Of a DNA stretch of 41,317 bases, positions 9,456-14,980 are shown piece after piece (the stretch's first letter is position 1; the number at the start of each line of letters is the position of its first letter). The position numbers and the translations under genes were made by a program. Source of the stretch: UBA1189 sp045612925 (GTDB lineage: Bacteria; Bacteroidota; Bacteroidia; Bacteroidales; Bacteroidaceae); contig JAZKZX010000029.1 in assembly GCA_045612925.1 (NCBI GenBank), positions 1 through 41,317 on the forward strand, in the 5' to 3' direction. Under the pieces are notes generated by a model. The model was not told where the DNA came from. It saw only the letters and a list, made by a program, of their open reading frames with translations, and did no database searches.

Positions 9456-9753
9456 AAGGAGGTCTCCCCTAGCAACTCTAAGGGGCACTCCTTGATGCCG
9501 ACAAACCTGCAGTAGGAGCAATTGACGCTCTCATTGACTTCAGCCCCTACGGCTTTACAGCCAGGCTGACGCCTCGGGCGTCGACCTAAAGGTTCCGTGT
9601 CGGCCCAAGGAGGGGGACTTTCGGTTTTACCCCCTTCAGAAAATGGCATAAACATCCTCCAAAAACGAAATAATCGGCCTTTGTGGTGCAAGTAAATGTG
9701 CATTATCTTCGATAAATTAAAAAAAAACAGTAATTTTGCGCCCGATTTCTGGC
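9456..9753. other. Gene-free stretch between recG and tRNA-Arg with hairpins
   Basis: I see no credible gene here. Directly after the recG stop lies an imperfect long hairpin (outer AAGGAG 9456-9461 with CTCCTT 9488-9493; inner CCCCTAG 9466-9472 with CTAAGGGG 9478-9485), a possible recG transcript end though it lacks a U-run. A second hairpin, GACGCC-TCG-GGCGTC, is at 9568-9582, overlapping the start of a 13-mer CGACCTAAAGGTT (9582-9594) that recurs inverted at 32586-32598. At the right end TAATTTTG (9731-9738) is a -7 box for the tRNA. Confidence 0.6.
9731..9738 (+). promoter_or_regulatory. -7 box of the tRNA-Arg promoter
   Basis: TAATTTTG matches TAnnTTTG and lies 16 bp before the mature tRNA 5' end. 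No clear TTTG sits at the -33 position (TTCG at 9708-9711 is the nearest). Confidence 0.55.
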
Positions 9754-9825
9754 GCCCTTGTAGTTCAATGGATAGAACGCGCCCCTCCTAAGGGTGAGAT
9801 ATGAGTTCGATTCTCATCGGGGGTA
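9754..9825 (+). tRNA. tRNA-Arg (anticodon CCU)
   Basis: The 72-nt sequence folds as a complete cloverleaf: acceptor stem 9754-9760 with 9818-9824 (ending in a G-U pair at 1-72), D arm GTTC/GAAC (9763-9766 and 9775-9778), anticodon stem 9780-9784 with 9792-9796, loop CTCCTAA with anticodon CCT at 9787-9789, four-base variable loop, and T arm ATGAG/CTCAT around TTCGATT. The discriminator is A and no CCA is encoded. The 3' end from 9813 doubles as the attachment site of the integrated element; the gene itself remains intact. Confidence 0.95.
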
Positions 9826-9827
9826 CT
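9813..9827 (+). repeat. attL core (15-bp direct repeat)
   Basis: CTCATCGGGGGTACT spans the 3' T-stem and acceptor strand of tRNA-Arg plus 2 bases, and is identical to 17454-17468. Flanking bases differ, so the identity block is exactly 15 bp. Confidence 0.9.
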
Positions 9828-9833
9828 TGTAAA

Positions 9834-9872
9834 AAAAAGATAACTGCTTGTAATATAGGTGGTTATCTTTTT
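9834..9872. terminator. Bidirectional terminator just inside attL
   Basis: AAAAAGATAAC (9834-9844) pairs with GTTATCTTTTT (9862-9872) around a 17-nt loop. Read leftward, the stem is followed by eight U residues, so it should stop element transcripts before they run antisense into the tRNA; read rightward it can end the tRNA transcript. Confidence 0.7.
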
Positions 9873-9882
9873 GCTTTATATG

Positions 9883-9907
9883 TTTTTGTCGGCGAATTGT
9901 CAGCCAT
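9883..9907 (+). other. Candidate left arm-type integrase binding site
   Basis: This 25-bp sequence matches 17315-17339 at 22 of 25 positions in the same orientation. Each copy holds two TTGTCRGC boxes exactly 11 bp apart (here at 9886 and 9897). Paired direct repeats inside both ends of an element are typical of arm sites bound by the N-terminal domain of tyrosine integrases. Confidence 0.55.
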
Positions 9908-9996
9908 CTTTATTTCTTCTCAAAAATGAGGGTCTACCCATCACGCTTGACAGATAAACCCTCGGTGCATCAAACTGCTCTACGGCAATTCTTATG

Positions 9997-10004
9997 CAAA
10001 GGTA
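9997..10004 (-). promoter_or_regulatory. Leftward promoter-like -7 box near the left end
   Basis: The minus strand reads TACCTTTG with a TTG about 22 bp upstream. It points toward attL, with no leftward gene between it and the terminator at 9834-9872. A TACGGCAA box (9981-9988), the same word clustered at 14872-14979, lies just downstream. In an excised circle, leftward transcription past attP would head toward int, but the terminator intervenes. Confidence 0.35.
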
Positions 10005-10009
10005 ATGTT

Positions 10010-10219
10010 TTATTTTGATTGAGCCTCAACGCAGGAGGAATAAACATTTGCCATTGCTTGTAAGCATCCCTCATGCTTGTCTGCTGTCCTATCTGCCATA
10101 CAGAAGTCGTGGAACTCCCTCATAAGTCCCATTTGGATTATAAACATATAGGCTTGGTTCTTTGCGTTCTTCTCTACTTGATGGGCATATTTCAAATATG
10201 CGATGTTGTCAGTTCCCAT
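10010..10219 (-). CDS. Small protein of unknown function near attL
   Basis: A 69-aa protein beginning MGTDNIAYLKYAHQVEKNAK, predicted mostly alpha-helical, with two cysteines and no signal peptide or recognisable domain. It follows the WYL_2-like gene in the same direction after 57 bp that contain a 9-bp hairpin, so the two are probably co-transcribed from the promoter at 10648-10678. I do not recognise the family. Confidence 0.55.
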   Translation of the reverse strand: MGTDNIAYLKYAHQVEKNAKNQAYMFIIQMGLMREFHDFCMADRTADKHEGCLQAMANVYSSCVEAQSK

Positions 10220-10248
10220 TGTCGTGTTCTTTATGTAGGTTTATAATG

Positions 10249-10270
10249 CGCAGGGGATTTCTCCCCTGCG
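10249..10270. other. Stem-loop between two small leftward genes
   Basis: CGCAGGGGA (10249-10257) and TCCCCTGCG (10262-10270) form a perfect 9-bp stem with a 4-nt loop. No U-run follows on the minus strand, so it is more likely an mRNA stabiliser, processing site or weak attenuator than a full terminator. Confidence 0.6.
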
Positions 10271-10276
10271 GTTAAT

Positions 10277-10600
10277 TCAGATAAGGTTGGCTTTCTTGAA
10301 GCATCTCCACTCTTGTTTCTCAGTATCGAAGTAGGTCTGTGTAGTGGGGTTGGCTTTTCTCGTTGAGGCTTGTGCCATTGTTGGAAGCAAGGTTTCTTTG
10401 AGTGTACCGTATGCCTCTCTGATACTGCCGTCTACCTTTTGGAAGTAGAACTTCACGATACCCAGTTTCATAGCTGCTTTCAGTTTGAGGTTCTTCCACG
10501 CTGCTTTGAGTGCTTCACTCATGTTCATGCCGTTGCGCTTAACGAACTGCCATGCAAGGCTCATAATCTCTGATAACTGATTTCTTCTTGTTGTACTCAT
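10277..10600 (-). CDS. WYL_2/DUF2693-like SH3 beta-barrel protein
   Basis: A 107-aa protein. The N-terminal half is helical (MSLAWQFVKRNGMNMSEALK, then AWKNLKLKAAM). The C-terminal half, with FYFQKVDGSIREAYGTL and later TYFDTEKQEWRCFKKANLI, resembles the small SH3-like barrel family WYL_2/DUF2693 common on Bacteroidales mobile elements, where it is thought to bind nucleic acid or ligand and regulate. The gene starts 182 bp from the divergent Cro-like repressor gene and shares its control region, so it is probably repressed by it. Function is inferred from family resemblance only. Confidence 0.6.
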   Translation of the reverse strand: MSTTRRNQLSEIMSLAWQFVKRNGMNMSEALKAAWKNLKLKAAMKLGIVKFYFQKVDGSIREAYGTLKETLLPTMAQASTRKANPTTQTYFDTEKQEWRCFKKANLI

Positions 10601-10647
10601 AGTGTTTTTTGTTAGTTGATTTTACGTTGTGTTCCTTAATTCTGATG

Positions 10648-10678
10648 CAAAGATAATACTTTACTATTATATACGCAA
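10648..10678 (-). promoter_or_regulatory. Leftward promoter for the WYL_2-like gene
   Basis: The minus strand has TTG (10678-10676), a 20-bp spacer and TATCTTTG (10655-10648), a full match to the Bacteroidota promoter pattern. A TTTACTAT repeat lies in the spacer, a good place for repression. Confidence 0.65.
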
Positions 10679-10780
10679 GCAAAAACAATAAAAAATAATT
10701 ATACAAACAATGTTTTTCTATTATTTGTATGAGATTTAATAATACTTTACTATATTTGCACAATAATTTACTATTATATA
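10655..10780 (+). repeat. Three TTTACTAT operator-like repeats
   Basis: TTTACTAT occurs at 10660-10667, 10746-10753 and 10767-10774 in the same orientation, within longer shared blocks (AATACTTTACTAT at 10655 and 10741; TTTACTATTATATA at 10660 and 10767). The copies overlap both divergent promoters and the 5' leader of the repressor gene, as expected for operators of the neighbouring Cro-like protein. Confidence 0.5.
10724..10758 (+). promoter_or_regulatory. Promoter of the Cro-like repressor gene
   Basis: TTTG at 10724-10727 and TATATTTG at 10751-10758 are separated by 23 bp, slightly long but within the range seen in Bacteroidota. The leader to the ATG at 10783 is about 20 nt and holds an operator-like repeat. 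Confidence 0.55.
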
Positions 10781-10782
10781 AT

Positions 10783-11019
10783 ATGAATATAGATAGATTG
10801 CTTAAAGAAAAAGGGATTACAAAGGCTCAACTTGCAGAACGCATGGGCATACTTCCTCAGAATGTGAACGCAAATCTGAAAAACCCAAAGGAGGACACAA
10901 TTAGAAATATAGCAGCAGCACTTGGTGTTCCTATATCGGTACTCTTTGAGGATGAAGATGAGGCTTCAAACGCTATTGTCTGCCCCAAGTGTGGCGCAAG
11001 GTTTGAACTGAAAGAATAA
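10783..11019 (+). CDS. Cro/CI-type HTH transcriptional regulator
   Basis: A 78-aa protein: a compact HTH of the Cro/CI (XRE) family in residues 1-55 (LLKEKGITKAQLAERMGI, then a recognition helix at QNVNANLKN, ending IAAALGVPISVLF), an acidic linker, and a C-terminal CPKCGARFEL that looks like half of a zinc ribbon. It is the only rightward gene in the element and is divergent from the WYL_2-like gene, as a phage or island repressor usually is. The ATG at 10783 gives the HTH its full first helix, so I chose it over upstream in-frame codons. It probably controls both divergent promoters through the TTTACTAT repeats. Confidence 0.85.
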   Translation: MNIDRLLKEKGITKAQLAERMGILPQNVNANLKNPKEDTIRNIAAALGVPISVLFEDEDEASNAIVCPKCGARFELKE

Positions 11020-11260
11020 TCTCGCTCAACATTATTGTGGAGTGAGGAAGTATAAAGCGGTCGTTCCTTAATTCTAAACTCATAGTACCGCTTTGGGGTA
11101 TGCTTTCATGGTGTACCCTTTTGTTTATACCACGGCTCAGTTTTGAGCCATCATAGTATTGGGCGAACTTGCCCTAAACACCTTGGAGGTTTGTGATAAA
11201 AAGAAACCCCAGTCCACATTTGGACTGAGGTCTGGACATAACTCCAAAAATGGATTGATG
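11020..11260. other. Gene-free region with a series of small hairpins
   Basis: Between the repressor gene and the end of the leftward operon I see no ORF but several potential hairpins: AAAGCGGT/ACCGCTTT (11054-11061 with 11087-11094), GGTGTA/TATACC (11110-11115 with 11126-11131), GGCTCA-GTTT-TGAGCC (11134-11149), GGGC/GCCC (11161-11174), then the operon terminator at 11198-11230. It may simply be convergent terminators, or a small structured RNA. Confidence 0.45.
11198..11230 (-). terminator. Terminator of the leftward replication operon
   Basis: The minus strand reads CCTCAGTCCA-AATG-TGGACTGGGG (a 10-bp stem including one G-U pair) followed by TTTCTTTTT. It lies 30 bp after the last gene of the operon, ending at 11261. 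Confidence 0.8.
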
Positions 11261-11536
11261 TTACTCTTCTTCGTGATACCTTGCCATATTCTTCAACAGC
11301 TCTTGCGCTGATGATATGGTCTTGCCTGCATCAAACTCGATAGCCTGCACCTTCGGGATGACATACTGCAACAGCTTCTCAATGATAGCCACTCTATCCT
11401 TTGGAGAGAGCGAGGCAATGTCTGCGCTTACTTGCTCAATGTTATCTTCGATAATCTTCTTGATTGTGTTGCGCAGGTCTGCCGTTACCTTGTTGGGTGT
11501 TCCTGCTATTCGCCCTCCTGCTTTACCTCTGCTCAT
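11261..11536 (-). CDS. Small phage-type protein, terminase-small-subunit-like in its N terminus
   Basis: A 91-aa protein opening SRGKAGGRIAGTPNKVTADL, a GGRxxGTPNK block common at the start of Bacteroidota phage proteins that are often placed near small terminase or DNA-packaging genes, followed by a helical region (LRNTIKKIIEDNIEQV, LSPKDRVAIIEKLLQYVIPK). It is the last gene of the replication operon and its start overlaps the previous gene by 14 nt. If it really is terminase-like it could redirect packaging of a helper phage, but the resemblance is limited and I hold the function open. Confidence 0.55.
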   Translation of the reverse strand: MSRGKAGGRIAGTPNKVTADLRNTIKKIIEDNIEQVSADIASLSPKDRVAIIEKLLQYVIPKVQAIEFDAGKTISSAQELLKNMARYHEEE

Positions 11537-11717
11537 TGTTACTACTTTTAACTACTTTATTATATTCCTCGACAAATGCAGGGAACTCGTCAATGACGAA
11601 CTGCATCAACATCTGTCCCAGTCTTTGCTGCTGTTCTCTTTCTCGCTTGGCTTCGGCTCTTCTTCTTCTGAGCCATCTGTTAGCCTGCATGACTTGTGAT
11701 AATTTAATTGTTCGCAT
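11523..11717 (-). CDS. Small basic protein of unknown function
   Basis: A 64-aa protein starting MRTIKLSQVMQANRWLRRRR, very rich in arginine, lysine and glutamine in its middle (AEAKREREQQQ) and then FVIDEFPAFVEEYN. The ATG at 11717 sits 2 nt after the RusA-like stop codon. An open frame alone would extend to a TTG at 11723, but the ATG is the better start. It overlaps the next gene by 14 nt, supporting a real operon member. No family recognised. Confidence 0.5.
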   Translation of the reverse strand: MRTIKLSQVMQANRWLRRRRAEAKREREQQQRLGQMLMQFVIDEFPAFVEEYNKVVKSSNNEQR

Positions 11718-11719
11718 AC

Positions 11720-12091
11720 TCAAAATAGATTTAATTGTTCTTCTGTTATCATAAACTCTACTCTCGGATTACGCACATCCAAAAATTTTTCAGCGACTAT
11801 CTTTGCGCATAGGTTGTCATCGGTTATTGCACCTACATATTGAAGGCAGTCACAAATCGTTTTTAAGGTGTTATCAAGGTCAAAACGATTGGAAGTATTA
11901 TACACCCTCACAAATAGCTGAAAACGGCTTGAAATGCGCTTATTTCGGTATATCTTGCACTGCTTGGCGAAGTTCTGTTCATATGCTCTTATCTTGTCGT
12001 TCTTGATAAGCCTTTTTCCGTCACCGCCAGGTACTACCATATAGTTGTTGGCTTTCCCGATTACTTGCCCATAGATTGTTTCAATCTCCAT
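11720..12091 (-). CDS. RusA-like Holliday junction resolvase
   Basis: A 123-aa protein, the size of RusA-family endonucleases that cut Holliday junctions and are frequent in lambdoid phages. The catalytic region is clear: R69, D71 and D73 in NRFDLDNTLK, K77, and D91/D92 in GAITDDNLC, closely matching the spacing of the acidic residues and lysine of E. coli RusA. The N-terminal GQVIGKANNY segment fits the start of the fold. The start codon is 1 nt after the DnaB stop, indicating translational coupling. It probably processes recombination or replication intermediates of the element. Confidence 0.82.
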   Translation of the reverse strand: MEIETIYGQVIGKANNYMVVPGGDGKRLIKNDKIRAYEQNFAKQCKIYRNKRISSRFQLFVRVYNTSNRFDLDNTLKTICDCLQYVGAITDDNLCAKIVAEKFLDVRNPRVEFMITEEQLNLF

Positions 12092-12092
12092 A

Positions 12093-13439
12093 TCAGAAAG
12101 GCATCTTCACATTGTCGCTAACTGCTGCTGTTGGTAGGCTCTCCAAGTCATAGAAATGTGTGGTTGCTCCTTTGAACCCACAGATAAACTTGCCTACTCC
12201 TATGTTTCGTCCTTTGGCAATATCAACCAATGCTGTGTCCTTGACATCTACATTCTCAAAAGGTGCGGAATACTTTGCCACTCCGTTCTTCTCGGGTCTA
12301 TACACAAGCATTACTACATCGGCTGCTTCTGCTATCTGTCCGCTATCTCTGAGGCGGTTTATATTTGGCTCTCCGTCAGCTCTATTTAGTTGGGATAGGG
12401 CGATAATCCATATACCTAAGTCCTTTGCAAGGTTCTTTAATCTTCGGGCTACATCACCCATCGCCTGCTCCTTGTTGGTGTTGCGCATATTCACATTGAG
12501 TATTTGCAGATAGTCCACCACCGCACCATCAATGTTGTTGCGTATCTTGTTTGTGCGAATGGAGCTGATAATGGTTTCGATTGATGAAGTACTCCTATCA
12601 TCCATATAGAGGTTACCCCTTGCGGTCATTATCTCTGCCACTGCTCTATCTACATCCCCAAGTTCTGTTGGGGATAGAGGGTTGTATAAGATATGGTTAG
12701 CAGACACACCACTGCGTATAGCGGTCATTCGTGCCATCATCTGCTGTGCTGTCATCTCCATAGAGTAGAACGCTACACGACTACCATTAAGCACTGCATT
12801 AAGCGTTATAGAGGTGGCAAACGAGGTCTTTCCGTGGGAACTCTCGCCTGCAATAATAATGAGGTCTGACGGGTGCAATCCTCCTTTCTTATCTATATTC
12901 TGAAAGCCAGTGAGTGTGCCTCGTGTGGTTGCAGTGCCGTTGGTGTTGGCAGATACAAGGGCGTGTATCATCTGCATACCATCGTTGAGGCTGATAGTGG
13001 TAGGGGATAGCTCTCCTTGAACTTTACTGATACCATCCTGCAATCGCTCAATGATAGTGGGGATAGCCTCATCACTTACAGCCTTACCTGCAAGGTCTTG
13101 GGATAAATACCATAACTGCCTGCGTTGATAGAGATCTAATAGGATTACGGCATATTGGCGAACCTTTACAAGGATACTATGGGAAGATATTTCCGCAACT
13201 TCATAAGGTTCAATCCCATCTGCTTGTACCTCTCTTGGGACATTGAGGATTGACACATTGTCCCCTCTATCTACGATGCGCTTGATAGCCTTGTATATGA
13301 TTTTATATCTCTCTTGATAAAAGCAATCTTCCGTTAGTACATCCTGCACCTCATCGAAAGCTGCACTACAAGTTAGGAGTGTGCCAAGTACGGCTCTTTC
13401 AATCTCCTTATCGTTGGGGAGTAATACTATATCTTTCAT
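12093..13439 (-). CDS. dnaB: Replicative DNA helicase, DnaB family
   Basis: A 448-aa DnaB-type hexameric helicase encoded by the element, separate from the host copy. The N-terminal domain (residues 1-100, IERAVLGTLL... ILKAI-type helices) is followed by the RecA-like core with Walker A GESSHGKT (about 198-205), FYSMEMTAQQMMARM (motif H1a region), IDGAVVDYLQIL (Walker B) and IIALSQLNR. Start choice: the ATG at 13439 lies 8 nt after a strong GGAGG in the minus strand and overlaps the previous stop by 4 nt (ATGA), whereas the alternative upstream codon is TTG. It presumably replicates the excised element. No primase gene is present, so host primase is likely used. Confidence 0.93.
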   Translation of the reverse strand: MKDIVLLPNDKEIERAVLGTLLTCSAAFDEVQDVLTEDCFYQERYKIIYKAIKRIVDRGDNVSILNVPREVQADGIEPYEVAEISSHSILVKVRQYAVILLDLYQRRQLWYLSQDLAGKAVSDEAIPTIIERLQDGISKVQGELSPTTISLNDGMQMIHALVSANTNGTATTRGTLTGFQNIDKKGGLHPSDLIIIAGESSHGKTSFATSITLNAVLNGSRVAFYSMEMTAQQMMARMTAIRSGVSANHILYNPLSPTELGDVDRAVAEIMTARGNLYMDDRSTSSIETIISSIRTNKIRNNIDGAVVDYLQILNVNMRNTNKEQAMGDVARRLKNLAKDLGIWIIALSQLNRADGEPNINRLRDSGQIAEAADVVMLVYRPEKNGVAKYSAPFENVDVKDTALVDIAKGRNIGVGKFICGFKGATTHFYDLESLPTAAVSDNVKMPF

Positions 13440-14056
13440 CTGCTGTTCCTCCTTATCCAATTTTTAATTGTTAATACTGCGCTTCTATTCTTCGAAGTTA
13501 GCTGCTTGTAGTTCTCCATCGCAACCAATTCTTCTTTAATCTTTTCGGCTGAATACTCAGAGCATAGTTCTTGGTACTGCTGTAATGTCAATGGTTGCTG
13601 CATCTTCATCACATGGGGATAGGTGGAAGTCATACCATCTACAAACCTTTGTTCCTCATCAGATAGGGGTTCACTTTTCTTTTTATATTTTTCTTTTTTA
13701 TCATTTACATTATCATTTACATTTACATTATCATTTACATTGGGGGTTGTCTTGGGGTTGTTTAGGGGTTGTTTAGGGGTTGTTTTGCTTGAAGCGTTCT
13801 TGTTTCCCTTTGGCGCACCACCTTTACATCCATGCTCTGCGCCTTTTATTCCGTTACGATACTTGGCTATATTAGCATCAAGTTGAGGCTGAATACAAGT
13901 CCATGCTATTTGTGCAGATAGGCTTGTCAGTTGTACTTCCTCCTTGACCATCAATCCATATTCGATAATGGCTATCAGTAGTTCGTGAGCCTCATCCTTT
14001 GGAAGCATAGATAGCACCTCATAGAAGCTGCCGTAAAACACCATACTACTTTTCAT
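13436..14056 (-). CDS. DUF6291-like replication-associated protein
   Basis: A 206-aa protein. Residues 1-80 (MVFYGSFYEVLSMLPKDEAH, then LLIAIIEYGL... IAWTCIQPQLDANIAKY) match the DUF6291 type found beside phage replication genes; the middle is a low-complexity linker (KTTPKQPLNNP and NVND repeats), and the C-terminal 70 residues (QYQELCSEYSAEKIKEELVAME... VLTIKNWIRRN) look like the DnaD/replisome-organiser tail that recruits helicase. The ATG at 14056 has GGAGG 6 nt upstream; the TTG further up is rejected. It sits directly before dnaB with a 4-nt overlap, consistent with a helicase loader or origin-binding role (inference). Confidence 0.7.
   Translation of the reverse strand: MKSSMVFYGSFYEVLSMLPKDEAHELLIAIIEYGLMVKEEVQLTSLSAQIAWTCIQPQLDANIAKYRNGIKGAEHGCKGGAPKGNKNASSKTTPKQPLNNPKTTPNVNDNVNVNDNVNDKKEKYKKKSEPLSDEEQRFVDGMTSTYPHVMKMQQPLTLQQYQELCSEYSAEKIKEELVAMENYKQLTSKNRSAVLTIKNWIRRNSR
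13743..13786. repeat. Four tandem 11-bp repeats inside the DUF6291-like gene
   Basis: Units GGGGTTGTCTT, GGGGTTGTTTA, GGGGTTGTTTA and GGGGTTGTTTT run head to tail. Because 11 is not a multiple of 3, the copies are read in different frames (KTTP, KQP, LNNP), and gain or loss of one unit would shift the frame of the gene ahead of dnaB. A neighbouring hexamer-based repeat at 13701-13741 is in frame. Confidence 0.75.
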
Positions 14057-14441
14057 GCGATGCCTCCTTTCTGCGCTTTTCAATCCAATACAATAGGCTG
14101 TCGGGATTATCTATAAGCCCTTTCATTACCTCTCCTACACGCTGAGGCTCGTTGTTTCTTGGGGCAGCCTCATCAAATAAAGATAGTTGCCTATCCTGCT
14201 GCATATAGTACACTTTGCGCCCATCCGCCAATCGAAAGTCCTTTATAGGATAGCCATCTTTCCGCAGGTCGCTGATCATCTTCCTTGCATCATTGAAATG
14301 AAACATCCCGTTAGTTTCAAGGGCGGTATATCTGTGACCCCTGCGTAAAAGGTTCAGCATCGTTTGCTTCCTTACGAAAGTTTTACTACCTTTGTCCTGT
14401 ATTTGGGAGGGGGCGAAAGCCTCCTTTTCTCTTTGTATCAT
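14046..14441 (-). CDS. Winged-HTH protein (HTH_39-like)
   Basis: A 131-aa protein with a winged-helix domain at about residues 22-80 (MLNLLRRGHRYTALETNG, FNDARKMISDLRKDGYPI, FRLADGRKVYYM wing), like the HTH_39 family of phage and island proteins. The C-terminal LSLFDEA segment resembles a beta-clamp-binding (QLSLF-type) motif, which would link it to the replication machinery; this is inference. The ATG at 14441 has GGAGG 7 nt upstream and overlaps the preceding stop by 4 nt. The frame also overlaps the next gene by 11 nt. Confidence 0.72.
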   Translation of the reverse strand: MIQREKEAFAPSQIQDKGSKTFVRKQTMLNLLRRGHRYTALETNGMFHFNDARKMISDLRKDGYPIKDFRLADGRKVYYMQQDRQLSLFDEAAPRNNEPQRVGEVMKGLIDNPDSLLYWIEKRRKEASHEK

Positions 14442-14731
14442 GCTGCACCCTCCTTTATAATCTTTAATACATCCGATTTGCGATAGCGTACCTTTGACCC
14501 CATTCGCACTGGTGTGAGATATCCAGTTTTCTCCCATCTCCATAAAGTGCTGAGAGCTGCACCGCCAAGCATCCTTGAAGCCTCATCCCTTGTGAGATAT
14601 GCTTCTTCTTCCTCTTGCTTCTGCGCCTCCATCTTGTCGTTAATCACTTGCAGCAAAAACTCATTCAAGTCTGCTACATTAATACTCACGCATACATTGG
14701 CATTGCTTGCCAACAATTCTTTAATGCTCAT
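14438..14731 (-). CDS. Excisionase-like helix-turn-helix protein (HTH_17 / MerR-like)
   Basis: A 97-aa protein with a coiled, acidic N-terminal part (residues 1-43) and a C-terminal HTH_17 domain (YLTRDEASRMLGG, TLWRWEKTGYLTPVRMGSKV, YRKSDVLKII). This domain is typical of excisionases (Xis/AlpA-like recombination directionality factors) of Bacteroidales integrative elements. It is the first gene of the leftward replication operon, downstream of the promoter at 14852-14880, so excision and replication would be switched on together. It has no Shine-Dalgarno sequence, unlike the next three genes. Confidence 0.75.
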   Translation of the reverse strand: MSIKELLASNANVCVSINVADLNEFLLQVINDKMEAQKQEEEEAYLTRDEASRMLGGAALSTLWRWEKTGYLTPVRMGSKVRYRKSDVLKIIKEGAA

Positions 14732-14980
14732 ATTCGTTATTGAGATTAAAGTTGTGGTCTACTCCTGCGCCTTACCTTGCCGTCAGCTAATCACATAAGC
14801 ATTTACCACCTCCCCAAGAACTCGGCTTAGTTACTCGGTTAATGGATGCTGCAAAGGTAGAGCAAGTGAAATACGACAAAATACGGCAAATACTATTTCA
14901 GTACGGCAACAAAAAAGCGACTATCTATTTGAAAGATAATCGCTTATGATTATTTGTGCGCTACGGCAATATACGGCACA
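14732..14980. promoter_or_regulatory. Control region: rep-operon promoter and phased TACGGCAA boxes
   Basis: On the minus strand TTTG (14880-14877), a 17-bp spacer and TACCTTTG (14859-14852) form the promoter of the excisionase/replication operon. TACGGCAA or close variants occur on the + strand at 14872, 14882, 14902, 14962 and 14972, every pair separated by a multiple of 10 bp; the first two overlap the -33 region. The integrase-operon terminator (14911-14945) lies between the copies. The region may be a regulator target and/or an iteron-type replication origin. Confidence 0.6.
14911..14945 (-). terminator. Terminator of the integrase operon
   Basis: On the minus strand a 12-bp stem (one G-U pair) closes a 7-nt loop and is followed by six U residues (14916-14911). 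It lies 35 bp after the stop of the gene at 14981 and upstream of the rep-operon promoter. Confidence 0.8.

Noticed and set aside
9326..9703. 125-codon leftward frame covering the recG end and the following gap
   Set aside because: Half is antisense to recG; the rest crosses hairpins and GC-rich non-coding repeats, with no domain or start signal.
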